A stretch of 64,000 nt of DNA from Acanthacorydalis orientalis (GCA_034766995.1 CM068319.1:25786459-25850458); one strand, 5' to 3'. Positions 13,246 to 26,580 are shown, counted from the stretch's first letter. A program made the numbers and translations. Notes: generated from the sequence alone by a model not told the origin.

Positions 13246-13817
13246 CGGACCTTACAAGTGCCAATGGACATTGCAATAATGCATGGTACTCTTAATGAAT
13301 TATCAGTTACAACTTTAAATATTTTTTCTTAATGTGATTATGAAATATTTAATATAGTAACTTTTTTTATTCTTTTGGTTATTTATAATGATAAACATTT
13401 TATTATCCTTTTAAGTTATAACACAGTGCACAAATAATGTTTTTTTTATTTTAAAGAAAACATCTAGTAATTAAATTCAAAATTATTTAAATTTGTAAAA
13501 AAACGCATTGTTTTAGTATAATTCTATTAACATTTTTCAACTCTGCATTTCTTAAGAATATATCTTTTACATGCACTTGTGTTTATTTTGTTTTTGTTTA
13601 TATTTGTTTTATTGTAATATGCAGTAAATTAAAAGAGATTTTTTTATTTAAGGAATATGTTCATATTTTTAATGGGTAAATATTTAACTATTTAAGTAGC
13701 TTTACAAAATAAAATTTATTTAAAATATTGAAAGAAATATATACATTTTAGTGCAGATTTGACAAAATGATAGTAATTAAATTATTCTTTTCTCTTTCCT
13801 TATTTCCTAATCCAATG

Positions 13818-13910
<93 letters not shown>

Positions 13911-16261
13911 AAATTTCTGTTATTTTATTTCTTCTCACATATTTTTTTAATAGATAATAATTAGTTAAGTTACTTCCTGCATATGTGAATAAATTTTCTG
14001 ATAATAAGTATATTTATATATAATTCTTTTGAAAATTAGTAAAACTAGTATTAAAAAAAATATTACTTTTATGTCAAATCTGTTAATTTTCTAAATAAAA
14101 GCAGTGACTTATGTGTATAATTGTAAGATTAAAAGATTCAATTTTACATAAAAGTTATAGTCACATTTAAGCATACATGAATATGAGAATATTTTTTTTA
14201 ATTAACTTAATATAAAAATACAGATATTTGTATAAAAAAGTATTATAACTAAAAATATAAATTAAATATATTTTATTGTTATAATTGTTAAAGTTTAACA
14301 ATAATGTTTTGAACTATATATTCAACAAGAAATGAAAAATTAATTTTTTAAGACATGTTATAACAATGGTTTTCTTATATCTTAAATATAATAAAGTTAG
14401 TTGGTATAATTTTTTACAAAAAATAGATGATTTTAAATACCAAACAAATTTACATAACGCGATGTTTTTAAAGTATGTAATGCAAATCTTATATGGAAAA
14501 GTGCATTGAATTTTTGTGCAAGTAAGGACAATTTTGTATATATTTATTATAGGTTTGGTTTATTCAAAAAGAGTTTAGAAAATATTCTGTAATATAAAAA
14601 ATAATAATAATCAATTGTAAGTGTAGCTTTATTCATTATTAACTGTAATTATATAACCTGTATAAAAATCCTTTGCTTCTTAAACAATAAAATTACCCTT
14701 GATGAATGTAGTATAAATTTTATAGTGAAAAATCATTATTCCAATTTATTTTTTCCTAATTACAAATTATACATTTAGTTTATATATATATATATATATT
14801 TGATAATTTTACCACTAATTTTTTTATCAAAAACATACGGGAAGTCAAAATTTTATCAGTTTATTTAATAAATTTTCTTAACCAGCCACTATTTGTAGAC
14901 TGAACTATAATTTTATTCAGTACAATCCCCCTCTTAACAAAAATAAATATTGCTTCTATAGTTTCAAAATATAGGTCGACTATCAGATCGTTTATATTGA
15001 AGGTCATTTATGATTAATATTAAAATATTTCCACAGTATTAAAATAAGTCTGTAAACTATTGGTTATCACGATTACAATCTGTTACTTCGTGAATGAAAG
15101 AATGTGTTTTAGTAGCGGTTTTAATATTACCTATTGTTCAGAACAGGACCGTATTAAATTGTTGAACTTTGCAATAATTAAAAAAATTAATTGAATATTA
15201 ATTATTTATTTACATTCGCTATAACTACAAATAGTACAATAATCTAGAGATATTTTTTAAAACATAATGTACATTTATAATAAAACAGTTTGAGAAAAAT
15301 AAAGGAAAAAATGTGTGTAATATCTATTTTTTTTTATTTCTGTAATAAACTTTTCAATAGAATTTTTTGATCGAATATAAAATTATCATAATGCGATTTT
15401 AAAATCGTATTATTTATTTATTAAAAGTATATATCGATAATACACACATTTAATCTGTGAAACAAATGTAATTATTAAAGGTTGTATTTACTAAGAATGT
15501 CATATAAAGGGAAAAAAGTATTTTTAAACCTTTTTAATATTTAAAATAAACTGATTTTTACAAAACGTTACAAAACGTATAAATGCAATAATATAAATCA
15601 TATCAAAAAAGTATGACTAAACAATTGTAAATTTTGTTGTGATTTATTTCGAAAATACGGAAGTCAGGGTTTCTGAATAAACAAATATTTCCAATCACTT
15701 TTTCGAAAAACTTTTATTTTTGACAGTTATATAAATATATTCTTCATAACTTTTATAGCCAATACTATACTGTGTTATCGACGTGTGTCGAACTAAGCCA
15801 AGTTAATACTATAGCTTGTGTGTTATTGTTTATTAGACAATATTAGCTACTTAATGATTTAATTTTGCTTTACAGTAAATATTTCATAATAAAGTTTATA
15901 TTTTATTATTGGAATTAAACATTTTTGGTATTTATGTATTTAAATTTTTATTATTTTTTATTTTCAACTATGTTGTTTTCATGTGTATAGCCATTTTAGA
16001 CATTCATGACTTTTGAAACTATCGACAAATTTTGTCAATGAAATGACATAAAAATGCTGTGCTTCTATGTTCGTTTTTAAAGCCATAAATATTTAATATT
16101 TTCACAGTTTTTGAAAAGTGTGTACAGGTGTATTAAAATAGTTAATTTCAAAAATATGCATTGTTAAATTTCAATCTCATTTATTAAGAAACTGATATTT
16201 TGAAATGACATTCGAAAAGTAGAACGTTGTAATAAATACATTAAATACTAAAAATGCTCAA
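13246..16261. other. ILRUN 3' UTR and ILRUN-transaldolase intergenic DNA
   Basis: AT-rich, with many possible AATAAA signals, of which I cannot single one out. It contains a TA tract at 13819-13910. No coding signal is visible on either strand. Confidence 0.6.
13819..13910. repeat. (TA)n microsatellite
   Basis: TA tract of about 90 bp with one AAT interruption near 13890. Confidence 0.95.
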
Positions 16262-16471
16262 TAACATGATATTGCTGGTAACGGGGGAAGTGAGATAACC
16301 TTGTTCGAAATCAAATCACCGTTTAATGCATAGGTTAGTGTATTTGTACGTTGCACCGAATACACAATACATAGAATATACAGGCGTGCGTTGGTCAGGA
16401 AAACACAAATTAGCCCAGTATTTCAAATTTGTTATTTAAAATATTTTATAATTATTTATATTTAAGTAAGT
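16262..16471 (+). promoter_or_regulatory. Probable transaldolase promoter and 5' UTR
   Basis: A GC-richer block (about 16275-16420) immediately precedes the transaldolase ATG, against a very AT-rich background. No clear TATA box at a fixed distance is seen. The boundary of the transcript is not determined. Confidence 0.45.
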
Positions 16472-19236
16472 ATGTCTGGTGAACCTGCTAATAAAAAAGC
16501 AAAAATGTCAACTTTAGATCAGTTAAAAGCAATGACAACAGTAGTGGCGGACACAGGCGATTTTGAAGGTAAACTTGTAGGTTATATGTTTTTACGTTAA
16601 AGAAATGTGTTTTATATATATAGCTTAATTTCTTTATCAGGAAAAATACAATTAATTGATAAAAGATGATCATCAAACAATATTAATTTCAAGGTGACCT
16701 GAATGTCAATAATTAGAAAGTATAATTATAAACGACATGCACCTATTTCAGGCTAGTATTTTGTGTGATGTACATTCAGACCATTTGGCTCTCTGTCTCC
16801 CTCGATCTCTTACATTTTATGCGTAAAGATTCCTACGATGTACACACAAAACACTTTGAATTTTAAAAAGGAATTTAAACTTTTTTTAAAATTTCAAGTT
16901 ACACTTATTGAAATATATGTAAGAAAAATGTCAATGTAATAATTATAAATGATTTATGTTTTCGTATCCTTAACGCATTAATATTTGTTGATATTTCGGC
17001 GGAAGAAGAATAATAATAATAAAATTTAAATTGCAATGTAGATATCCTTTAAATTTATCCATACATAAGTATGTATGTTTATATATATATATGTACATGT
17101 ACACACATACACATGAGCATTTTTTTATTCACTTTTTGTATGCAAAATATGATTTTAATCAATTATAACATTTTTCAGTCTAGATAAAAAACCACATACA
17201 TAAGTTAAATATTCTATCCCATACAGACATTTGTGTGTGTATAATATATAATTTTTCGAAGTATGGTTTAGATTTGTTTATATTAAACTGATTAATTATA
17301 CATTAACTAATAATGGAATTTGTATTTGGATTGTTTATAAGAGGGTTATTTATTGTGAATAAAAAAAATTTTTTTTAACAATTAAACTGAGAAAGTGTTC
17401 ATGATTTGCAATCAGTTTTCACTAATATTTATAGCACAGTTATATCAAATGTTTAGATATAACATTGACTAATGTATTGATCGTTTAAAATTAAGAAACA
17501 TTAACACAGTATGTTTTAAAAATTCCAGTTAATAATCTTTTAATAATTTCAACAGCAATGAAGAAATACAAGCCAACAGATGCGACAACAAATCCATCAT
17601 TGATCTTGTCTGCTGCAAAAATGCCTCAATATACACCATTAATTGAAAAAGCTATCAAACATGCCAAGAGTGTCAGTAATAATATCAGTGAGCAGTTAGA
17701 AGCTGCAATAGATATGGTTTGTGTATTATTTGGCTGTGAAATATTAAAGATTATACCGGGTAGAATATCAACAGAGGTTGATGCAAGGTGAATCTTTATA
17801 AGAAAAATACATAAATGTTCATAATTTATAATGATGTCTCTCATTTTCATTGTCAATTTGACTGATATAAAAAGATGATATAACAAATGCAAAATTGTTA
17901 TTTATTCATTAACTTTTTATATTTCTTCATGTCATATATATACACACATATACATACATACATATACCTACATACACACATACATATGTAACAGTAATGT
18001 TTTATTTTTTTAGACTTTCTTTTGACAAGGAAGCCAGTATTGCTAAGGCTAAACATCTTATTCAAATGTATAAAGAACGTGGTATCACTAAAGAACGTGT
18101 ACTTATTAAACTTGCTTCTACTTGGGAAGGCATTCAAGCTGCAAGGTATTAAAAAATGAAAACAAGTAAAAATACTAACTTAAATCTGTTTCCAGACCAT
18201 ATTATAAAATTCAAACTATAAAAAAGTTGCATTGTGTGTTATATAATTGATTATAATAATATTTTATATTTTTTCTGTGTACATACTGATAAGATTAATA
18301 CAAGTCAAAACATGTATATAAGCAAAACCTCATATATTTGTACAATTATTTTATATTTCAAAATATCTTTAATTTTTAGTGTTTTAGAAAAAGAATATGG
18401 TATCCATTGCAATTTGACATTGCTTTTTTCTTTTGCTCAAGCTGTTGCATGTGCTGAAGCTGGTGTTACATTAATTTCACCATTTGTTGGAAGAATACTT
18501 GACTGGTATATTTAAATCTTTATAATATTAACCTTTCTTTCATTCTCATTTGCATTTCTCTTTAGGTATGTTGCAAATACGAATTCAAAATCATTCGAAC
18601 CAGAAGAAGATCCTGGTGTCATTTCAGTAACAAAAATTTATAACTATTATAAAAAATTTGGGCATAAAACTGTTATAATGGGAGCTTCTTTTAGAAATAC
18701 AGGCAAGATATTTTATTTTACTTTTTAGTATTTATAATTTAATAATAAAATTATTTTTTTAGGTGAAATAAAAGCTTTAGCTGGTTGTGATCTTTTGACT
18801 ATTAGTCCAAAACTGTTAAATGAATTAGAAAGTAGTACTGAAGTTATACAAAAAGTAAGTACATATTTTAATTCGATGTGTTTACTTCAATTTTAGGTCA
18901 GTGTTCGTATGTTGTTAGCAATAATGTATTTAAACAAGCATAAAAATTAAAATTAAAAAAAATAGTTTTTACAAATACATGTTTTGTATTTATTTTTGAA
19001 TTGTATAACTGTAATTAATTAAACATACATAAATGTATTAAACTTTTTAGAAACTTTCTGAAGAAAATGCTATGAAGGTAGAATTGGATAAATTGCAAAT
19101 AAATGAGCAAAAGTTTCGTTGGCTATTAAATGAAGATGCAATGGCAACTGAAAAATTATCAGAAGGTATTCGAAAATTTGCTGTTGATGTTTGTGAACTA
19201 GAAAAATTACTCAAAGCATTATTGGAAGATAAATAA
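16472..19236 (+). CDS. Taldo: Transaldolase (EC 2.2.1.2)
   Basis: Seven coding exons give 333 residues (human TALDO1 has 337): 16472-16568, 17556-17787, 18014-18145, 18380-18505, 18566-18702, 18763-18854 and 19051-19236 (TAA). Phases 1, 2, 2, 2, 1, 0 are consistent. The enzyme moves a dihydroxyacetone unit between sugar phosphates in the non-oxidative pentose phosphate pathway, in the cytosol. The Schiff-base lysine is K142 in [12 protein letters not shown]. The acid-base pair is D27 (VVADTGDF) and E106 ([10 protein letters not shown]), all at human-equivalent positions. Other family blocks are [28 protein letters not shown], and the phosphate-binding end [18 protein letters not shown]. An N-terminal KKAK stretch resembles the one in the human protein. 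Intron 5 has a GC donor. An AATAAA at 19358-19363 is a plausible poly(A) signal. Confidence 0.97.
18703..18762 (+). other. GC-AG intron in transaldolase
   Basis: The exon before ends in ACAG and the intron begins gcaaga instead of gt. The next exon begins after tttttttag. Joining here restores the conserved R-N-T-G-E-I-K-A-L block exactly, and no GT donor nearby would do so. CAG|GCAAG is the usual strong context of GC-AG introns. Confidence 0.9.
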
Positions 19237-19389
19237 ATAGTTGATAAATATGTAGTATATATATTTATATATATATACTTTTTTTGTAAGTCTAACAATA
19301 TAAAATGCAAATAAGGAAATATATTGTAAACACTGGTTTAATATTTTATTTATATAGAATAAAGTAATTAAATTTATTATCATCTTATG

Positions 19390-19390
<1 letters not shown>

Positions 19391-19435
<45 letters not shown>
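19391..19435. repeat. (TA)n microsatellite
   Basis: TA tract of about 45 bp just downstream of the transaldolase poly(A) signal. Confidence 0.95.
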
Positions 19436-19439
<4 letters not shown>

Positions 19440-20238
19440 TATTTACATATGTGAATAAAATCTTATTTTGTTATTTCAAGTTTGTATTGTTTTTATAGAT
19501 AAATTTCCAAAATAATTTATTGCAAATGTTAAATGACAAAAACTACATATTTATAAAAACATGTATAAGGACATTTTTGTTTATTATTACAAGTAAATAA
19601 TGGACTACTGATCAAAATTCCTTATTTTTCAAGTCATTATATTTTGATTTTGGTGTATTTGTAAAACAGTATTAAAATATCTGACCCTCTCAAAATTTTA
19701 TAAAATAAAATTAAGAATAGATCTAACACTACTCTCAATTTCAGTTTTTAAATGATTAACTTTACAATAAGAAGTAAATAATATATAATAGTTTCAAAGT
19801 GATAGTACTGTAAATGGTAGTACTTGAGTTCATGAACTTATTTATGATTATGATTGTTTAATTCTTATTATTTTATGCTTTTTATTCTTTAAATGTACAA
19901 GGTTATATAGACAACATTCTAATAAAAATTAACATTAAATGATTTTTATTGTTATTTAAATAATTGACAGCAATATTTGAAATAATTGGTGATAAAAGTA
20001 GCATTTAACAACAATAAATTGTTAGACAATTTATAAATTGAATTTATAATTAGTTTATTTAATCAGTGATTATTTATTATTAAATAATAATTCTGTACTT
20101 AAATGGATTATTATATCATAAGTTTAAATCTAGCTCTGTAAAACTCAGTTTTTTTTTATTTCTGTATTGTTAATAGCATCTTTAATCATTCTTATTCTAA
20201 AATTTTTAATCATTATTTTGTTTATAAAATTTATTTTA

Positions 20239-20241
<3 letters not shown>

Positions 20242-20299
<58 letters not shown>
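20242..20299. repeat. (TA)n microsatellite
   Basis: TA tract of about 55 bp. Confidence 0.95.
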
Positions 20300-21327
20300 T
20301 ATCCAGCAGTAAATTGAGACTGATGATGATAACAATGTGTATTTACATACACATGCATACTGTTTTATTAATTATTAGCAGCGTTCCTTTGGATTAGAAA
20401 ATATTCTAAACATTTGTAGTATGTGGGTAATCTATATATGTCAGTGTACAGTTGTGTATTTAATATTATTCAATTTCCAATAATTCGCCATCTAATACAC
20501 ATGTATATTTTTTTGGTAAGTGGTATTGCAATTTTGTTTCTCTGTATCAAAATTTTAAATGTTTACATACTATCTTATAGTCTATGCCAGTTGTTGTTCT
20601 ATGTCAGCATCCAGTATATTTAGTACAACGATTTTCCAAGTCATACGAATTTTATAGTTGTTTAATAATCAAGTTCAGTTTTTATTCGTGCAGTTTTCTC
20701 TACTGATTCTGTTATTAGTTAATAAATAACATAATTTTTGCAATTTGGTATCATTTAGTCTTTTAAAACGAAGATGTCAAAAGTATTATAAAAATGAATT
20801 GTGTTAAATAAAATACTATATTAATTATATATTTTCAAAGGAATATTGCATATTTTTGTAAATCAAATATATTACAAAATTGTAAGCAATTTTTTATGTT
20901 CGTATTTATTAGAATATTGCACATGCTCATTCATGAACATATTTCATAATCTTGAGCTCTAACATGTGATCAACTGGCAATTTTGAAGTATGTTTAGTGT
21001 TTATAAATAAAATGTTTACATTTTCAATTCATTTTCGTTCAAATTTTAATAGTGGAGTTTAATATATTTGCTATGAAATCTGCATAAATATCTGTTTGAT
21101 TACAAGTTTTTTCTAGTTGTGTATGCAAGTTCAAATATATTATCATTCTTTTTATAAAAAGCATGTATAGCTTCAAAAATAAATCATTCTGCATATATTA
21201 TCTTTTTTACTTATAATACTGTTACTTGTAAGATATATTTAATATAACCTTAAAAGTTGTTTTCAGATATTTTGTAACAATGCACAATGTTTAGAATATA
21301 TTATACATTTAATATATTTATTGATAA

Positions 21328-22805
21328 ATGATAATGAAGGTCATTACTGAAAATAATGATGCTATTAGCAATCGATTGGCTGTGTATTTTATGGTGAGCT
21401 TTCGGCAAGTGTGTTTGGTAACAGTTTCACTTCCTTTAGCAGCATTGTTCTTGTGCTTTGTCACAGCATACATCTTCCAATATGATGATATACATGAAAC
21501 ACACTGTAGGGTAAGACAATTCTTAAATACAATATCTTTGCAATATTAATATGTAAATCTTTTCAGGTATATAACATAATTCCTTCGATAAGTGCTATCA
21601 CAGGTATTAGTCCTCAAAGATATTTATGGCGAGTATGTGTAGCGTTACATATTGGTCCACGTTTTATAATTGCATCTGTATATTATGCATATCATCAAAG
21701 TCTGCTACGTTTGCAGACAGATCCTAAGGTATTTTTAAAATTTTATTTGATCGTGAACGTTACGTTACCGGAAATAATTTTCAGCTTCAATCGAAGTGCA
21801 ATCGTTGGTTAAATATAACCTACTGGTTAAATATTATTGAAATTTCTTCTCTATGCGGAGTTACTTATATATCAAATAGAGAAAATTATCGTAAGTTAAA
21901 TTAGTATTTTCTATTTTTGCTTACATTCTGTTCAATTATTCTGATTTATACAGAGAAATACTGACTTTATTAGTAAATATTTTATTATATAAATATTCAA
22001 TCAACATTGCAGCTGTACATGAAAAAATTTTTATTGTATTCATGGTTAGTTCATTAACACATATGTTGGCAAATATTAAAGTACTTCAGTTAGCTGAAAT
22101 GGTGGATGCTAGTAAAGTGTTGGAAAGAAATTTAACTCGAGCACTCTTCATGAAGCAAGGCTTATTTATAATGTCCTTAACAGCTACTTTCGGGTTAATT
22201 GTATTCTTTCTTAAACACCGATTATTGTGTCATGATATGGGTAAGAAAATAATATTTAAAATTAATTAACAGTACAGTAATCTATTAGTAGATATTCATT
22301 ATATAAAGTACAATGGTAAAAAGAACTGGAATCAAATAAGCTACATAAAAGTTATACACTGAAATAACTATTTATTTTTTCCATATTATATTTATAAAAT
22401 AAATATGTAGTCATTTAATTAAGAAATGATTGCAGAAAGTGTTAAATTTGATGAAAAAGGTTTAAATTAGTTACTGTCAATAAATTGTGTGTTCATGAAT
22501 ATTTTATTAATTGTATGTGGCTCTAGAAAGTAACATGAACTTTTGTGGTGACCTATATGTAAAATATCTATTTAAACCTATACTTTGAGTATTGTTTTAA
22601 ATATCATATCTATAAATATTATCTAATTTATCAAATCAATTCAGCTTTCAGTTGGTTTGCATTTTGTGAATACGTCATAGCTTCAGCTAACATGGCATTC
22701 CATGTAACTGTTATATTCGATTTCCCTACTGAGAAATTGGTTGTTGCAAGTGGACTACCATCGATTACTACCATTTCCCCTACTACAAGTTGGAAAGTTG
22801 ACTAA
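21328..22805 (+). CDS. PGAP2: Post-GPI attachment to proteins factor 2 (PGAP2/Frag1 family)
   Basis: Five coding exons join in frame to 279 residues: 21328-21510, 21567-21728, 21785-21890, 22013-22240 and 22645-22805 (TAA). All introns are GT-AG. The product is a multi-pass membrane protein of the Frag1/DRAM/Sfk1 family. Approximate membrane segments are 26-50, 82-105, 122-144, 155-174, 199-219 and 234-253. Family landmarks are SISAITGISPQRYLWRVC after the first luminal loop, HIGPRF, and the C-terminal CEYVIASANMAFHVTVIFDF (human: an E-Y-L-V-V-L-S-N-M-A-F-H block). In mammals PGAP2 acts in the Golgi to put a saturated fatty acid back on GPI anchors, and the same role is inferred here. The second methionine at 21334 is an equally possible start. 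The size fits the short animal isoforms. Confidence 0.93.
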
Positions 22806-24321
22806 CAGAAACTTTACAATTTATTTCAAGGCACTACGCTTCTTAACTGATATTAAACTTTTCTATTGTTTAGGTAATGTATTTAAGTAGATAAGTCATA
22901 ATTGACAACTATTATAACACTCATTTGAATTTGGCATTTGACATTTTTATTGACAATTCTTTTTTTATTTATTATATATATATACATATTTATTTTTTGT
23001 AAGTAGATTGGAATTATATTAAATTACTGTAAAATTTATCAGTAATTTGTTTATTGTAACAATATGTGGTATTAGTAAATATTCTATTGATATTATTTTT
23101 TGTACAAATTGAACATCCAGTGATGTATATATAGTTATATTATGTCTGGTTTCTTAGATAAGCAAAAGATTGATAATTTCATTATGAATTGGATGAAATA
23201 ACAAAGCATTATATTAAAGTAACAGTATTCAACAATAAAGTTAATTAGAATTTAAACATTCCTAAAATGAATTCCATAATTCTTTACAAATATTAAGTCA
23301 TTATTGTTTAAGAAAATAAATGATATATAATTATAATTGTGAATATTTTTGGATGACACATGTACATGCACATACATAAAATGTGTGTTTAGAAATGTGT
23401 TTTTCTGTTCTGATATAGATATGTTTGTAGTGTGATACAGTGTTTCCCAAGTTATATAATTATTGTCATTTTTTAATTATTGGAGACTTGTATCTCTGGT
23501 TTCTTCTTACATATTTTCAAAATCTAAATTAAAAACTATACAATTAATGAAATATCAGAAGTTATTGAGAGGTCAGTAATATATTTAGGTTTTTAACATT
23601 TAGCATTTAGAAGATATACATAATTGTATTAAAAAAATCTAATAATTCCATAATTTTAACATATTACATTTAATATTTGAAGCAGTTTAGAATGGAATAA
23701 ATTCATCTTGCACTTTTTTTACTTGCACTGCTATGTTATGTATTGTAGTTAACTCTAACGTAATTGAAATACCTCAACTTCTTGTTCGAGCGCTAGTAGT
23801 TTTAGATGCTGATGCACTCTAAAATTTTAAGTAAATCATTATAATTTTATTCAAACTTCTTGTTTTGGGAAATGCTGATCTAATATATAATTTTACTGGT
23901 TCATCATTAGAAAAATATTTATTGCATATTATATCAACACAAAATTGAAGTGCAAAGGAAATGTTATTTTTCAAAAAACGTAATAATAATGTAAAAAATA
24001 AAAGCGGAGTTTTAAAAAACTTCAATAGGAACCCTGAAATTTCTGACACAGTATGTATGTACGTAGAAGTGGGTATGTATTTGTTATAGTATCTACAGAT
24101 GACTGACTTATGTTAGACATACATTCCTTTATATTCTTTGTTTACATTAATTATATTTAAGATTTATTTTATACTAAAATTTAAGTATAGAAACGAATTC
24201 CTATTTAAAACAACTGATTCAAATCAAATACTTATGAAACATTAAGAAAATATATTTTTTTTTAATTTGTGTGTCTGTATGTGGGGGGGATAGGGTGTGT
24301 GTATGTTTGTTTATAGCAGTA

Positions 24322-24374
<53 letters not shown>

Positions 24375-24626
24375 GAGAGTGCATATCTGTATGTGTACAT
24401 ATATGCCTATACATTTGTACATATTTGCACCATTGCTTTTTAAAATACAATGATAGAAGTAATGCATTATATAAAAACTGTAAATTAATTATAATATTTT
24501 TGGGTTACTCTATATCATATATAAATATATATATATATATGTAATTACACCAGAAATGGATCCTTAATTAAAGTTTGACATTTAACGTTATAAGAAATAA
24601 TAATATCGTTAGCTTCAAACTAACTT
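22806..24626. other. PGAP2 3' flank with ambiguous exon-like segment
   Basis: Mostly AT-rich, with a candidate poly(A) signal at 23234-23239. An isolated GC-richer segment at 23741-23823 can be read on the plus strand as a C-terminal exon. On the minus strand it can be read as an exon bounded by AG and by a GT donor or a stop. See findings. TA/GT repeats lie at 24296-24371. Confidence 0.5.
24296..24371. repeat. Compound GT/TA repeat
   Basis: GTGTGT-type sequence followed by about 52 bp of TA repeat with one TACATA interruption. Confidence 0.9.
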
Positions 24627-24955
24627 ATGCACAATTCTTTTACATATGGATTGTTTTGTCCAGTGATCTCATATTTTCTAGTCATTTTGATTTTTACAAT
24701 AATAGGTATTGGTTTTAATACCTGAAATTAGTTATTAAGTGCTATTTATTTACTTGTGTGTTAACATGTATTCATGTTGTACAAGATAAAATTAAGTTGT
24801 AAATTTATTTTTTGTGATAATAAAAGTGTTTTAATTTAAATCTTTCGTTTATATAATTAATAGAACAAAAATGTGAATATATATGTAGGTAATATATGAT
24901 TAATTTTCCAGATTCTGAAGATATTCTTAATCCACATAAAAATTTGGAAGCGTAG
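24627..24955 (+). CDS. Candidate two-exon 40-residue membrane microprotein
   Basis: Exon 24627-24705 (ATG, 26 codons plus one base) ends at a donor gtattg. Exon 24912-24955 begins after a good acceptor (taattttccag) and ends TAG. The phases match, giving 40 residues. They are a short start (MHNSFTYG), one hydrophobic stretch of about 20 residues (F-C-P-V-I-S-Y-F-L-V through T-I-I) and a polar tail DSEDILNPHKNLEA. A stop codon lies six bases upstream of the ATG, so this is the true start if the frame is right. I do not recognise the protein. The tail exon is clearly richer in coding-like codons than its surroundings. The first exon has a competing minus-strand reading (MTRKYEITGQNNPY, 24685-24644), so the model is tentative. 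Confidence 0.35.
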
Positions 24956-25339
24956 AGATAAAAAATTAGGGATTTTATAACAAAAATTTTGTTAATAGTA
25001 AATGACTACTGAAAGTAAATAATAAAGATATTTCACAAAAATGTTTTTAAAACTAGTAATATATATATATATACATATCACAACACACAAATATGTGCTT
25101 AAATTCATATACACATATGGTGAGTTTCGTGTGATACTATATGTGTACACACGTGTGTATATATAAATGCATACATATGTGAATTGTCGCTTTCAGAGTC
25201 GATGCGTTTTATAAAATGATAAAAAAATTAAGCTGGGAATAAGATTTTTTTATTATGCTAATTGATCTAATAGAAAATATTAATGTATTTAATCAATACA
25301 TTCATTTTTGTACTGTTTTGATGCAACATGATACAATAT

Positions 25340-25602
25340 TATTGCGCACGTGTACTAAAGCGGTAAACGATATATCAGCAGGGAGAATCACCGCCCATGA
25401 CTGGTTATCTAGTGGCTTCTCCTATGAGAAGTTTTGGTTAGCATAGCATGCGCAGCTCAGGTGCGCGTTGACAGTGTGCGTTGTCTAGATTCTTTGTGCC
25501 ATTCTTGACATACCAAAAACAGACCAACTCTTCATATTTACGGACCATAATCCGTCCCAATTTTGTGCAAATTCGTCATCTAAGCGTTCAACGTAATCTC
25601 TG
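25340..25602 (+). promoter_or_regulatory. GC-rich promoter and non-coding first exon of a long gene
   Basis: About 260 bp are far richer in G+C than the flanks. They contain a CACGTG at about 25347 and GCATGCGCAG at about 25448, which resembles an NRF1/ewg site. From about 25450 to 25602 there is a single ATG, as expected of a 5' UTR exon, and it ends with a perfect donor CTCTG|GTAAGT at 25602/25603 on the plus strand. A second possible leader-exon end (ATA|GTAAGT) lies near 25790. No matching acceptor with a coding exon is found for many kilobases. The first plausible one is at 49442. Confidence 0.5.
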
Positions 25603-26571
25603 GTAAGTAGCGTATATTGTTCATATCCCTTTCATACATTATAAGCAGTGTTTTGGCTAAAATGTGAGATTAGAATGTCAGCAATGTGTCCACGATCCTA
25701 CAATACTTTACATACTTGTCATGCCTACCACTGCTGACTTCCGGCGGTTTGAGGTTTGACGGCTCAGCGCGAAGTATGATGATATTATAGTAAGTTGGAC
25801 GAATTATTTTCATGACGTTGAGTATAGATTAAATGTCATATTTATTCAGTGCAGAAAATCAATCGATTAATGTTAAAGTGAAGTGCGTTGTGTTGTTATT
25901 GTGTTTCGGTGCTGTCAGTTTTTCAACAAACATTCGTTCATTGTGATTAGCTTGTGATATGTGTATTACATTCAATTGCAGCATCAAGACACCTCTAATG
26001 TGTCATTGTTTGTTTATAACAAACGTCAACATGTGAAATCACGTTTATAAAATTAACGGTGTAAATAAACGTGAAAAGCGCCTTAGTGCAGTATTGTTTT
26101 CGTACATATTTTGAAGTTTTTCTTTTCTATGCATTTTTAAAATGTGACAAGTTAAATCAAGTCGTGTGTTGCATTGTTGATGTGGTAGTTTTATTGGATT
26201 TTCCAGGATGTATGTTGATTTAGCGGTAAAGTTTACTGAAACTAGTTTGTAATAATCTTCATATATACATGCACAGATACATTTTAACCATTAACTGCTT
26301 ATATTTAATGAAAATCTATTAAATACAGTTCAGAATTTCTTTCAACTTACCTGTTGCAATGTTGACATGTGAATTAAAATATTTCACTGTAATAGAAATG
26401 TTGTATTATTTTATTTCTTATGTTTTGTCTAATAGTCTATAAACGTTTTATTGTTTTTTTTTTTTTAAATTAAATTGTTATAAACTTTAAGAAAATAATA
26501 AATATTATTTAGTTTAATAATATTCAAAATACGACGTTTTTTTAGTTAATCATGCTTTGCAGTTTAATATT

Positions 26572-26580
<9 letters not shown>

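Larger units (their letters stand above)
19237..21327. other. Transaldolase-PGAP2 intergenic DNA
   Basis: AT-rich, with TA tracts at 19391-19435 and 20242-20299. It includes the transaldolase 3' UTR (candidate poly(A) signal at 19358). ORFs near 20167 and 20423 are hydrophobic translations of AT-rich DNA without splice or homology support. Confidence 0.6.

Noticed and set aside
17626..18137. Minus-strand ORFs over transaldolase exons 2 and 3
   Set aside because: They are antisense of highly conserved transaldolase coding sequence.
19047..19310. Minus-strand ORF over the last transaldolase exon
   Set aside because: Antisense shadow of the exon encoding the conserved [20 protein letters not shown] end.
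23139..23200. Small ORF starting MSGFLDKQKI
   Set aside because: 19 codons in the probable PGAP2 3' UTR, with no splice signals or composition shift; likely chance.
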